64,000 nucleotides of DNA from the NCBI GenBank assembly GCA_949361645.1, contig OX442423.1, positions 3,096,023 through 3,160,022 on the forward strand, written 5' to 3'. Below are positions 12,013-27,000 of the stretch, one piece after another. The translations under genes and the position numbers were made by a program. Under the pieces are notes generated by a model. It was not told the DNA's origin and did no database searches. It saw only the letters and a program-made list of their open reading frames with translations. This stretch comes from Spongilla lacustris. Its lineage: Eukaryota > Porifera > Demospongiae > Spongillida > Spongillidae. Numbering within the stretch: the first letter of the stretch is position 1; every line of letters begins with the position of its first letter.

Positions 12013-15000
12013 CACTGACACAGGTGATGCGCATGTATTCACTTATGCACATGTATACACTCTGGTACGCATAAACAGTTTCTGAGTAAATACTGCAGCA
12101 TCAGATGTTGTCCACGGCATATATGTGAGAATATACAAAGAACGACTGACATACGGAGCAAATACTGATATACCGTGTCCATTAATTCAAACAGCGACCA
12201 TGCAGTTCTTTTCTGAGTTGTTTCCAAACAAATATCTGCGATGTATATATAGCTTTTTCACAAGTCATCAGGAAGAATATTTCATCCATTATTACTGATA
12301 GAAGTGATTTTGCTGACAGTTAACCAGTAGGTCAAGAGTGGTACATTTTTCACAAAAGCCACAACCCAGATCCGATTATGCACACATGAAAACATTCTAA
12401 TCTCATGTGAACTGAGAAAATGTGCGATTCCATCTGCACTCTTTGGTGGTAGCCCACAAGCTTCTGGCCATTTGGAGAAGTAATCAGTGATATAGTTTGT
12501 GTTGTGAATTTTCTAGTTCAAAATGAGTCTCCAGTAAATCATGCAATTATTTGTTTACAGTATTCTATAACTTGCATTTCTGGAAAATTTTAAAACAAAA
12601 AAATAATTGCAAGACAACCTTTTCAGTGCAGTTGCTGTATTCCTTGTGCTACACAAATATATACAGGTATCTGGTCACCTGTAGGTTATCTGACAACTGT
12701 TATTTAAGTTATAAAGAATTAATAAAAAACATATTGTACTGAAGGCTAACAAGAAATATGCATTCATATGTACTCAGTTTATAAACAGAAATCAAGCCCT
12801 CTAAAGTTAGCAAAATCGTTATTATACTCAAGATATGTAATAATGAGATTTAATACATGAAGAGTATACCATGTTATCAATGGGCTAATTAAGCATAACT
12901 AAAACTTCACCATTTCAGGTTATCAATTGATCTTATTTTAGTAAGCTTCATACATCGTAAATGGATTATAACATAGGATTAGCTTCATATCAGTTATTAA
13001 TTAATCACTTATCAATCAGAAGTCATAAATATTGCCAAGCTTTTGTAAGAGATATTGTACAATACTCGTACTTGTTTCCCTTTCGCGTTGTTTTTTTTTT
13101 CAGTGAACCAACAATATCAATCCCAATTTGGGTGCCATACTTCTACCTTCACTGCAATAGGATGAAGCACGCAAGAAGGTTTGATGGATTTGGGATTGCC
13201 TTTTTGACAGCTGTCACAGGACATGACGCGCCAGTATAGAGCTCTAGAATCGCTCACAAATCTAAGCCTTATATGTAAGATCTTATCGCGACCGAAGTGA
13301 CCCGCCCCCACCTGCGCGTAGAAAAGAATATAAGGTATACTCGTCGTGGCACGATCGCATGACCTTTAGCTGATTTTCCTCGTCCACTATCCACTGCTTT
13401 CCTTCCTTTCTCAACTCGTCCTCTCAAAACAGTAGACCATCTTAATAAGGCCACTGCAATAAAATTCCTTGTTTCCCATTTCCCGCCCGCACCATTATTT
13501 GGTACCGCATGTTTTCATTCATTATTAGATCACGTGTTCATAATATTATAGACATAAAAAGTGGCTATCTTGAACGTATCTGTTGCTTTACTTTCTTGGC
13601 ATATTGAAGCAGAGCACTCCTTTCGCAATTTTTTTTCGATGAGTCTATTCGACCACGTCTTCCACGCACATCTATAGATTTAGTTAAAGCGGAGGTGGGA
13701 ACCAGCATAGATAATAGAATAAAAGGATTGGAAGAAACGGTATGTGCATTACGTGCGTGACGTCACGTTCCTGAGTGGGTGTGTGAGCTGTTGAGCATCC
13801 TTTCGTAAAAAAGTTTCGTTTAACTTTTTACTGTGTGAGGGCAACCTTTCTTTAATATTAAAGACGTTGTAGGTTGTGGTTTGTGTTTGATACATGTATC
13901 AATTTATAATAATGAATAATGAATAATGAACCGCCCGCCCGCATGCCTTGTATGTCCTATTGAATTGGGGAAACAAGGAATCTTATTGGAGTGGCCTAAG
14001 AGATCTTTTACAAAGAACTTCTTCTGACCATTCTTTTTCTTTTTGCATCTTTTGTTGCTTCTTCGCGATACGCGCCTTCGAGTAAGTACTTATAAATGCT
14101 GTTGTACAACAGCGCCTCCTTTGCGATATTTTTAATTAACGCGATGACACGTGTTTGAAACTTTGAACGGAAGTGATCCATAGTATGCAGAGTCACTTGT
14201 CGGCTAGTTATTGTAATTTGCCTATGGAGAACTTCGGATCAAATGTATATGCATGTGTCAATAGTGAGGTGGGGGGTGGGGGGTGGGGTAGTCTCGTACC
14301 CAGACCCAAGTATACGTAACGATGTTATACTGTACGCGATAATCATCGTTACGTACATTTAGGTCTGGGTACGAGACTAGTGTGGGAGACAGTCTACACT
14401 ATCCTAAACTACGATACATTGTCCGCTATCAGGGGGGACACACCACCCTCCCTGGGGCTTTCTCAACTTCAGAAAAATCCTGCATCTGCCAATGTGTGCC
14501 CTACCATACATATATCATCTGGCGATGCCAGTATTGCACATGTGTAAAGGTCCTTTGCATGTGCTTTGTTGTTACGATGACATTACAGTGCAGGTTGTGC
14601 CACTGTATACATATGAGCTGAGCAGTGACCATTGCACTTTACCTTACATTCAGACATTGATGAATGTGCTATCGGCAGTAGTGGCTGCTCCCAGCTATGT
14701 AATAACACTATTGGTAGCTATGTGTGCTTGTGCAATCCTGGCTATCAACTGTCATCTAATAACAAGACCTGCATAGGTGAGTTTAAACAGCACACAACTG
14801 TTATTTCAAAGCATATAACTTCATCCCATGCAGATATCAATGAATGCCTACCAAATAGAGGATTAGGGCCATGTGCACAGATATGTACCAACACCATTGG
14901 ATCATTCTATTGTGGCTGTCAGCCTGGATACAATCTGTCTGGATATGCCTGCAATGGTATGCATGATAGGCTTAAGCTTAATTTGTATATGTACTTTTTT

Positions 15001-18000
15001 GCGATTTTGAATGAAGGTTGTATGCTTTGTAACAATGATTGCTTCTAATACTAGACATCAATGAATGCCTACCAAATGGAGGATTGGGTCCATGTGACCA
15101 GATATGTACCAACACCATTGGATCATTCTATTGTACCTGTCTGCCTGGGTACTCACTATCTGAATATGCCTGCAAAGGTAATGTTATAATGCACAGATAA
15201 TAACAATCACTAATGTGTATTAGTTGAAAGGGTTTTAAGATGACCACTGATATTAAGAAATGTGTCCATTCATGTCTAATAAGACACAATGTGTTTCTTT
15301 TAGAGCATCAATTTATTATGTCTGTTAAATCTGTTGCACGCATAGCTCATAGTGTGAGGGTTATGCCACAGGTGCATCATGTATGCAGGGCTCTAGTATG
15401 TGTGAAATATTCATGCATATATCAATGAGTGTGCCTCGGGGACCAGTGGATATTCCCAGATCAGTGCAAATACTATTGCCTTTTGGTAGCTTTATTTGTG
15501 GCTGCTACAATGGCTACCAGTTAGCTTCAGACAACAATTAAGACATGCAGAGGTATGTGGGTCACATGTGCATTGTAGAGGCATGTTGGTTACATATGGT
15601 GGTATTTACATGCAGTGGTATGTTGGTCACTTGTGATTTAATATTATATATTCCACACAATGATATGAACTTTGTTATTAAAATACAGCAATATATTCAT
15701 GTTGTACCAATGGTGGGAAAGTATTATGTGACCAAATTTGCGGTACCACACAATTGGATCCTACTATTGGAGCTGCTTTTCAGGGTACTCTTTGTCTGCC
15801 GGGTAATGGTACATGTGATAATGTCTTTAAAATCATTGAAGTTACAAAAGGGTCATTGATTCACATGTACATGTATTTAGGGTTAGCATAAACCTATTAA
15901 AACCAGGTGCTGCTTTATGGTAGTAATGGTGCACAAATATATCTATAGGCTGTTACTAATTAAATGTCTTCCATATAGATATCAATGAGTGTGCTTCAAA
16001 TGGAGGACATGGACCTTGTAACCAAACTTGCATAAACACCATTGGATCATTCAACTGCAGCTGTCAGCCTGGATACACACAATCTGGATATGGCTGCAAT
16101 GGTGAGATACTAAGAAGATGTGCGTTCAGGTGTGAGTGAGTAAACTTACACTATACCCTATAACCTAAAGACACAAATGAATGCCTACCAAATGGAGGAT
16201 TGGGTCCATGTGCACAGATATGTACCAACACCATTGGATCATTCTACTGCAGTTGTCAACTTGGATATGCCCTATCGGGATATGCCTGCAATGGTGAGGA
16301 ACTTGCTATAAAATAAACAAATTCATCTTTGTCTATGTATTGCACATGTGTTAAGGTCCTTTGTATGTGCTTATATAGTTGTTGTTGTTACGATGACACT
16401 ATAGCTCAGGTTGTGCCACTGTATACACATAAGCTCAGCAGTGACCATTGCACTTTACCTTGCATTCAGACATTGATGAATGTGCTATCGGCAGTAGTGG
16501 CTGCTCCCAGCTGTGTAATAACACTATTGGTAGCTATGTGTGCTTGTGCAATCCTGGCTATCAACTGTCATCTGATAATGAGACCTGCATAGGTGAGTTT
16601 AAACAGCACAAAACTGATATTACAAAGCATATAACTTCATCCTATGCAGATATCAACGAATGCCTACGAAATGGAGGACTAGGGTCATGTGCACAGATAT
16701 GTACCAACACCATTGGATCATCCTACTGTGGCTGTCAGCCTGGATACAATCTGTCGGGATATGCCTGCAATGGTATGCATGATAGGCTTAAGCTTAATTT
16801 GTATATGTACTTTTTTGCGATTTTGAATGAAGGTTGTATGCTTTGTAACAATGATTGCTTCTAATACTAGACATCAATGAATGCTTACCAAATGGAGGAT
16901 TGGGTCCATGTGACCAAATATGTACCAACACCATTGGATCATTCTATTGTACCTGTCTGCTTGGGTACACACTATCTGAATATGCCTGCAAAGGTAATAT
17001 TATAATGCACAGATAATACATGATTATTATTAACAATCACTAATGCGTATTTGTTGATGGTTTTAAGATGACCACTCATATTAAAGAAATGTATCCATTC
17101 ATCAAAGTTATACAAGGGAGAAAGTTACATGTCTAACTAGGCACTATGTGTTTCTTTTAGTGCATCAATTTATTTAGTCTGTTAATTCTGTTGCATGCAT
17201 AGCTCATAGTGGGAGGTTACACTACAGTTGCATCATGTATGCTATAATAGTATGTGTGGAATATTCATGCATAAATGAATGAGTGTACCTCAGGGACCAG
17301 TGGATGTTCCCAGATCAGTGCAAATACCATTAGTAGTTATATTTGTGGCTGCTACTATGGCTACCAGTTAGCTTAAGACAACAAGACATGTGGTGGTATG
17401 TGGGTCACATGCACATTATAGTGGCATGTTGGTCATGTGTGGTGGTATGTTAGTTACATGTAGTGGTATGTTGGTCACTTGTGGTTTAGTATTATATGTT
17501 GCACACAATGTTATCAACTTTTTAATTAAAATATAGCAATCAATTCATGTGGTACAAATGGTGGGAAAATATCATGTGACCAAATTTGTACCAATGCAAT
17601 TGGGTCCTACTATTGGAGCTACTTTTCAGGGTACTCTTCGTCTGGTAATGGTACATGTGATAATGTGATTGAAGTTAGAAAAGGGTCATTGGTTCACATG
17701 TACATGTATCTAGGGTTAGCATAAACCTATTAAAACCAGGTGCTTTATTGTGGTAATGGTGCACAAATATATCTATAGGCTGTAACTAATTAACTGTCTT
17801 CCATGTAGATATCAATGAGTGTGCTTCAAATGGAGGACATGGACCTTGTAACCAAACTTGCATAAACACCATTGGATCATTCTACTGCAGCTGCCAGCCT
17901 GGATACACACAGTATGGATATGCCTGCAATGGTGAGAAACTTAAATTAAAACAAATTTGTTTATGTTAATGTGTTGCAAAAGTGTTCAGTAATGTCCTTT

Positions 18001-21000
18001 ATATGTGTTCTGTATACATATAAGCTGAGCAGTGACCATTTAAGCTGAGCAGTGACCATTGCACTTTACCTTGCATTCAGACATTGATGAATGTGCTATC
18101 GGCAGTAGTGGCTGCTCCCAGCTGTGTAATAACACTATTGGTAGCTATGTGTGCTTGTGCAATCCTGGCTATCAACTGTCATCTGATAATGAGACCTGCA
18201 TAGGTGAGTTTAAACAGCACACAACTATTATTTCGAAGCATATAACTTCATCCTATGCAGATATCAACGAATGCCTACCAAATGGAGGATTAGGGCCATG
18301 TGCACAAAACTGTACCAACTCCATCGGATCATTTTACTGCAGCTGTCAGCCTGGATACAACCTGAGTGGATACATTTGTAATGGTAAGTGGACACATCTG
18401 AGGACTAGACTAATCACTACTTTTGCAGATATCAACGAATGCCTACCAAATGGAGGATTAGGGCCATGTGCACAAAACTGTACCAACACCATTGGATCAT
18501 TCTACTGCAGCTGTCTACTAGGGTACACACTATCTGGATATGCCTGCAATGGTAAGAATTAGTGTAATTGCTATGATTAATGTTTGAAAATGCACTTATA
18601 TGTTGTGTGAAACCAGCAATGATTTGTTGTGATTGAAGTTGCAAAAGGGTCATTGGTTCACATGTACATGTATCTAGGGTTAGCATAAACCTATTAAAAC
18701 CAGGTGCTTTATGGTAGTAATGGTGCACAAATATATCTATAGGCTGTTACTAATTAAATGTCTTCCATATAGATATCAATGAGTGTGCTTCAAATGGAGG
18801 ACATGGACCTTGTAACCAAACTTGCATAAACACCATTGCATCATTCTACTGCAGCTGTCAGCCTGGATACACACAGTATGGATATGCCTGCAATGGTGAG
18901 AAACTTAAATTAAAACAAACTCGTTTTTGTTAATGTATTGCAAAAGTGTTAATGTCCTTTATGTGTTCTGTATACATTTAAGCTGAGCAGTGACCATTGC
19001 ACTTTACCTTGCATTCAGACATTGATGAATGTGCTATCGGCAGTAGTGGCTGCTCCCAGCTGTGTAATAACACTATTGGTAGCTATGTGTGCTTGTGCAA
19101 TCCTGGCTATCAACTGTCATCTGATAATGAGACCTGCATAGGTGAGTTTAAACAAACAGCACACAACTATTATTTCAAAGCATAGAACTTCATCCTATGC
19201 AGATATCAACGAATGCCTACCAAATGGAGGATTAGGGCCATGTGCACAAAACTGTACCAACTCCATCGGATCATTTTACTGCAGCTGTCAGCCTGGATAC
19301 AACCTGAGTGGATACATTTGTAATGGTAAGTGGACACATCTGAGGACTAGACTAATCACTACTTTTGCAGATATCAACGAATGCCTACCAAATGGAGGAT
19401 TAGGGCCATGTGCACAAAACTGTACCAACACCATTGGATCATTCTACTGCAGCTGTCTACCTGGGTACACACTATCTGGATATGCCTGCAATGGTAAGCA
19501 TAACTGCAATGTTTGATCTTTGAAAATCCACTTATATGTTGTGTGAAACCAGTAATGATTTATTTGCATTGTGGCAAATTTCAGATATCAATGAATGCCT
19601 ACCAAATGGAGGACTGGGTCCATGTGCACAGATATGTATCAACACCATTGGATCATTCTATTGCAGCTGTCAGCCTGGATACAATCAGTCTGGATATGTC
19701 TGCAATGGTATGCATGATAGGCTTAAGCTTAATTTGTATATGTACTTTTTTTGCAATTGTGAATGTAGGTTGTACGCTTTGTAACAATGCTTGCTTCTAC
19801 TACTAGACATCAATGAATGCCTACCAAATGGAGGATTGGGTCCATGTGACCAGATCTGTACCAACACCATTGGATCATTCTATTGTACCTGTCAGCCTGG
19901 GTACACACTATCTGAATATGCTTGCAAAGGTAATGTTAAAATGCACAGATAAAATATGATTATGGACAATCATTAATGTGTACTAGTTGAAATGGTTTTA
20001 AGATGACATGTCATATTAAAGAAATGTATGAATTCATCAAAGTTTTACAAGGGAGAAAGTTACATGTCTAACTGGACACAATGTGTTTCTTTTAGTGCGT
20101 CAATTTAGCTTTGTCTGTTAAATCTGTTGCAGGCATAGTGGGATTATGCCACAGTTGCATCACATGTGCAGGGTTCTAGTATGTGTGAAATATTCATGCA
20201 TAAATCAAAAAGTGTGCCATGTGGACCAGTGGATGTTCCCAGATCAGTGCAAATACCATTGGTAGTTATATTTGTGGCTGCTACTATGGCTACCAGTTAG
20301 CTTAAGACAACAAGACATGTGGTGGTATGTGGGTCACATGTGCATTTTAGTGATATGTTGGTCATGTGTGGTGGTATGTTAATTACATGTAGTGGTATGT
20401 TGGTCACTTGTGGTTTAATATTATATGTTGCACACAATGAAAACAACTTTTTAATAGCAATCAATTCATGTGGTACCAATGGTGGGAAAGTATCATGTGA
20501 CCAAATTTGTACCAACGCAATTGGGTCCTACTATTGGAGCTACTTTTCAGGGTACTCTTTGTCTGGTAATGGTACTTACAAATGGGTCATTGCTTCACAC
20601 GTACATGTATTTAGGGTTAACATAAACCTATTAACACCAGGTGCTTTATTGTGGTAATGGTGCACTAATGAATCTATAGGCTGTAACTACTTACATGTAA
20701 CTGTCCTCCATGTAGATATCAATGAGTGTGCTTCAAACGGAGGATATGGACCTTGTAACCAAACTTGCACAAACACCATTGGATCATTCTACTGCAGCTG
20801 CCAGCCTGGATACACACAATCTGGATATGCCTGCAATGGTGAGATACTATGAAGATGTGCGCCGGTTCAGGTGTGTGTGAGTAAACTTACACTATACCCT
20901 ATAACTTAAAGACATAAATGAATGCCTACCAAATGGAGTACTAGAGCCATGTGCAAAGATATGTACCAACACCATTGGATCATTCTACTGCAGTTGTCAA

Positions 21001-24000
21001 CTTGGATATTCCCTATCGGGATATGCCTGCAATGGTGTGGAACTTGCTATAAAATAAACAAATTCATCTTTGTCTATGTATTGCACATGTGTTAAGGTCC
21101 TTTATATGTGTTTAGTTATTATTTTTACGATGACACTACAGCGCAGGTTGTGCCACTGTATACATATGAGCTGAGCAGTGACCATTGCACTTTACCTTGC
21201 ATTCAGACATTGATGAATGTGCTATCGGCAGTAGTGGCTGCTCCCAGATATGTAATAACACTATTGGTAGCTATGTGTGCTTGTGCAATCCTGGCTATCA
21301 ACTGTCATCTGATAATGAGACCTGCATAGGTGAGTTTAAACAGCACAAAACTGTTATTACAAAGCATATAACTTCATCCTATGCAGATATCAATGAATGC
21401 CTACCAAATGGAGGATTAGGGCCATGTGCACAAAACTGTACCAACACCATTGGATCATTCTACTGTGGCTGTCAGCCTGGATACAATCTGTCGGGATATG
21501 TCTGCAATGGTATGCATGATAGGCTTAAGCTTAATTTGCGTATGTACTTTTTTGCGATTTTGAATGAAGGTTGTATGCTTGCTTCTACTACTAGACATCA
21601 ATGAATGCCTACCAAATGGAGGATTGGGTCCATGTGACCATATATGTACCAACACCATTGGATCATTCTATTGTACCTGTCTGCCTGGGTACACACTATC
21701 TGAATATGCCTGCAAAGGTAATATTATAATGCACAGATAATATATGATTATTAACAATCACTATTGTGTACTAGTTGAAATGGTTTTAAGATGACCTCTC
21801 TCATATTAAAGAAATGTGTCCATTCATCATCAAAGTTATACATGGGAGAAAGTTACATATCTAACTAGGCACAATGTGTTTCTTTTAGTGCGTCAATTTA
21901 TTTAGTCTGTTAATTCTGTTGCAGGCATAGCTCATAGTGGGAGGTTATGCCACAGTTGCATCATGTATGCTATAATAGTATGTGTGGAATATTCATGCAT
22001 AAATGAATGAGTGTGCCTCAGGGACCAGTGGATGTTCCCAGATCAGTGCAAATACCATTGATAGTTGTATTTGTGGCTGCTACTATGGCTACCAGTTAGC
22101 TTAAGACAACAAGACATGTGGTGGTATGTGGGTCACATGTGCATTGTAGTGATATGTTGGTCATGTGTGGTGGTATGTTAATTACATGTAGTGGTATGCT
22201 GGTCACTTGTGGTTTAATATTATATGTTGCACACAATGAAAACAACTTTGTTATTAATATATAGCAATCAATTCATGTGGTACCAATGGTGGGAAAGTAT
22301 CATGGGACCAAATTTGTACCAATGCAATTGGGTCCTACTATTGGAGCTACTTTTCAGGGTACTCTTTGTCTGGTAATGGTACATGTGATAATGTGATTGA
22401 AGTTAGAAAAGGGTCATTGGTTCACATGTACATGTATCTAGGGTTAGCATAAACCTATTAAAACCAGGTGCGTTATGGTAGTAATGGTGCACAAATATAT
22501 CTATAGGCTGTAACTAATTAACTGTCTTCCATGTAGATATCAATGAGTGTGCTTCAAATGGAGGACATGGACCTTGTAACCAAACTTGCATAAACACCAT
22601 TGGATCATTCTACTGCAGCTGCCAGCCTGGATACACACAGTATGGATATGCCTGCAATGGTGAGAAACTTAAATTAAAACAAATTCATCTTTGTTAATGT
22701 ATTGCAAAAGTGTTAATGTCCTTTATATGTGTTCTGTATACATATAAGCTGAGCAATGACCATTGCACTATACCTTGCATTCAGACATTGATGAATGCGC
22801 TATTGGCAGTAGTGGCTGCTCCCAGATATGTAATAACACTATTGGTAGCTATGTGTGCTTGTGCAATCCTGGCTATCAACTGTCATCTGATAATGAGACC
22901 TGCATAGGTGAGTTTAAACAGCACACAACTATTATTTCAAAGCATATAACTTCATCCTATGCAGATATCAACGAATGCCTACCAAATGGAGGATTAGGGC
23001 CATGTGCACAAAACTGTACCAACACCATTGGATCATTCTACTGCAGCTGTCTACCTGGGTACACACTATCTGGATATGCCTGCAATGGTAAGCATAACTG
23101 CAATTTTTGATCTTTGAAAATCCACTTATATGTTGTGTGAAACCAGTAATGACTTATTTGCATTGTGGCAAATTTCAGATATCAATGAATGCCTACCAAA
23201 TGGAGGACTGGGTCCATGTGCACAGATATGTATCAACACCATTGGATCATTCTATTGCAGCTGTCAGCCTGGATACAATCAGTCTGGATATGTCTGCAAT
23301 GGTATGCATGATAGGCTTAAGCTTAATTTGTAAATGTACTTTTTTGCAATTGTGAATGTAGGTTGTACGCTTTGTAACAATGCTTGCTTCTACTACTAGA
23401 CATCAATGAATGCCTATCAAATGGAGGATTGGGTCCATGTGACCAGATCTGTACCAACACCATTGGATCATTCTATTGTACCTGTCAGCCTGGGTACACA
23501 CTATCTGAATATGCTTGCAAAGGTAATGTTATAATATATGATTATGGACAATCATTAATGAGTACTAGTTGAAATGGTTTTACGATGACCTGTCATATTA
23601 AAGAAATGTGTCCATTCATCAAAGTTATACAAGGGAGAAAGTTACATGTCTAACTAGACACAATGTGTTTCTTTTAGTGCGTCAATTTTTCTTTGTCTGT
23701 TAAATCTGGGATTATGCCACAGTTGCATCACTTATGCAGGGTTCTAGTATGTGTGAAATATTCATGCATAAATCAAAAAGTGTGCCTTGGGAACCAGTGG
23801 ATGTTCCCAGATCAGTGCAAATACCATTGGTAGTTATATTTGTGGCTGCTACTATGGCTACCAGTTAGCTTCAAACAACAAGACATGGTGTTATGTAGGT
23901 CACATGTGCATTGTAGTGGCATGTTGGTTACACATGATGGTATGTTAGCCACATGTAGAGGTATGCTGGTCACTTGTGGGTTTAATATTATATGTTGCAC

Positions 24001-27000
24001 ACAATGAAAACAACTTTGTTATTTAAATAGCAATTGATTCATGTGGTACCGATGATAGGAAAATATGATCACATTAGTACCAACACAATTGGGTCCTACT
24101 ATTGGAGCTACTTTTCAGGGTACTCTTTGTCTGGTAATGGTACTTACAAATGGGTCATTGCTTCACACGTACATGTATTTAGGGTTAACATAAACCTATT
24201 AAAACCAGGTGCTTTATTGTGGTAATGGTGCACTAATATATCTATAGGCTGCAACTACTTACATGTAACTGTCCTCCATGTAGATATCAATGAGTGTGCT
24301 TCAAATGGAGGACATGGACCTTGTAACCAAACTTGCATAAACACCATTGGATCATTCAACTGCAGCTGCCAGCCTGGATACACACAATCTGGATATGGCT
24401 GCAATGGTGAGATACTATGAAGATGTGCGTTCAGGTGTGAGTGAGTAAACTTACACTATACCCTATAACCTAAAGACACAAATGAATGCCTACCAAATGG
24501 AGGCATTGGATCATTCTACTGCAGTTGTCAACTTGGATATTCCCTATCGGGATATGCCTGCAATGGTGTGGAACATGCTATAAAATAAACAAATTCATCT
24601 TTGTCTATGTATTGCACATGTGTTAAGGTCCTTTATATGTGTTTAGTTATTATTGTTACGATGACACTGCAGCGCAGGTTGTGCCACTGTATACATATGA
24701 GCTGAGCAGTGACCATTGCACTTTACCTTGCATTCAGACATTGATGAATGTGCTATCGGCAGTAGTGGCTGCTCCCAGCTGTGTAATAACACTATTGGTA
24801 GCTATGTGTGCTTGTGCAATCCTGGCTATCAACTGTCATCTGATAATGAGACCTGCATAGGTGAGTTTAAACAGCACACAACTATTATTTCAAAGCATAT
24901 AACTTCATCCTATGCAGATATCAACGAATGCCTACCAAATGGAGGATTAGGGCCATGTGCACAGATATGTACCAACACCATTGGATCATTCTACTGTGGC
25001 TGTCAGCCTGGATACAATCTGTCGGGATATGTCTGCAATGGTATGCATGATAGGCTTAAGCTTAATTTGCGTATGTACTTTTTTGCGATTTTGAATGAAG
25101 GTTGTATGCTTTGTAACAATGATTGCTTCTAATGCTAGACATCAATGAATGCCTACCAAATGGAGGATTGGGTCCATGTAACCAAATATGTACCAACACC
25201 ATTGGATCATTCTATTGTACCTGTCTGCCTGGGTACACACTATCTGAATATGTTTGCAAAGGTAATATTATAATGCACAGATAATACATGATTATTAACA
25301 ATCACTAATGTGTACTTATTGAAATGGTTTTAAGATGACCTCTCATATTAAAGAAATGTGTCCATTCATCAAAGTTATACAAGGGAGAAAGTTACATGTC
25401 TAACTAGGCATAATGTGTTTCTTTTAGTGCGTCAATTTATTTAGTCTGTTAATTCTGTTGCAGGCATAGCTCATAGTGGGAGGTTACACTACAGTTGCAT
25501 CATGTATGCTATAATAGTATGTGTGGAATATTCATGCATAAATGAATGAGTGTGCCTTGGGGACCAGTGGATGGTCCCAGATCAGTGCAAATACCATTGG
25601 TAGTTATATTTGTGGCTGCTACTATGGCTACCAGTTAGCTTCAGACAACAAGTCATGTGGTGGTATGTGGGTCACATGTGCATTGCATGTAGTGATATGT
25701 TGGTCACGTGTGGTGGTATGTTAGTTACATGTAGCGGTATGTTGGTCACTTGTGGTTTAGTATTACATGTTGCACACAATGTTATCAACTTTTGTATTAA
25801 AATATAGCAATCAATTCATGTGATACCAATGGTGGGAAAGTATCATGTGACCAAATTTGTACCAACGCAATTGTGTCCTACTATTGGAGCTACTTTTCAG
25901 GGTACTCTTTGTCTGGTAATGGTACATGTGATAATGTGATTGAAGTTACAACAGGGTCATTGGTTCACATGTACATGTATCTAGGGTTAGCATAAACCTA
26001 TTAAAACCAGGTGCTTTATGGTAGTAATGGTGCACAAATATATCTATAGGCTGTAACTAATTAACTGTCTTCCATGTAGATATCAATGAGTGTGCTTCAA
26101 ATGGAGGACATGGACCTTGTAACCAAACTTGCATAAACACCATTGGATCATTCTACTGCAGCTGCCAGCCTGGATACACACAGTATGGATATGCCTGCAA
26201 TGGTGAGAAACTTAAATTAAAACAAATTCATTTTTGTTAATGTATTGCAAAAGTGTTAATGTCCTTTATATGTGTTCTGTATACAAATAAGCTGAGCAGT
26301 GACCGTTGCACTTTACCTTGCATTCAGACATTGATGAATGTGCTATCGGCAGTAGTGGCTGCTCCCAGCTGTGTAATAACACTATTGGTAGCTATGTGTG
26401 CTTGTGCAATCCTGGCTATCAACTGTCATCTGATAATGAGTCCTGCATAGGTGAGTTTAAACAGCACAAAACTGTTATTTCAAAGCATATAACTTCATCC
26501 TATGCAGATATCAACGAATGCCTACCAAATGGAGGATTAGGGCCATGTGCACAAAACTGCACCAACACCATCGGATCATTATACTGCAGCTGTCAGCCTG
26601 GATACAACCTGAGTGGATACATTTGTAATGGTAAGTGGACACATCTGAGGACTAGACTAATCACTACTTTTGCAGATATCAACGAATGCCTACCAAATGG
26701 AGGATTAGGGCCATGTGCACAAAACTGCACCAACACCATCGGATCATTATACTGCAGCTGTCAGCCTGGATACAACCTGAGTGGATACATTTGTAATGGT
26801 AAGTGGACACATCTGAGGACTAGACTAATCACTACTTTTGCAGATATCAACGAATGCCTACCAAATGGAGGATTAGGGCCTTGTGCACAAAACTGTACCA
26901 ACACCATCGGATCATTCTACTGCAGCTGTCTACCTGGGTACACACTATCTGGATATGCCTGCAATGGTAAGAATTAGTGTAATTGCAATTATAATGATTA

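Larger units (their letters stand above)
5475..14653 (+). other. Intron 4 (9.2 kb), mostly mobile DNA
   Basis: No EGF exon or other host exon was found here. Recognised contents are listed separately: dispersed repeat R copies, foldbacks, MITEs, a gag fragment, palindrome clusters and a Harbinger-like element. Stretches such as 10230-11400 and 12010-13440 show nothing I can name. Confidence 0.7.

Noticed and set aside
14492..14776. Hydrophobic frames over A exons ([11 protein letters not shown]...[13 protein letters not shown]) looking like TM proteins
   Set aside because: This is the +2 frame of the EGF A exon and recurs in every copy; the EGF frame carries the Cys pattern and splice phases.
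14632..15048. Separate small proteins starting [12 protein letters not shown] at each A exon
   Set aside because: The Met and HFTLHS lie in the intron before the acceptor (TTGCATTCAG). The real unit is the phase 1-1 exon.
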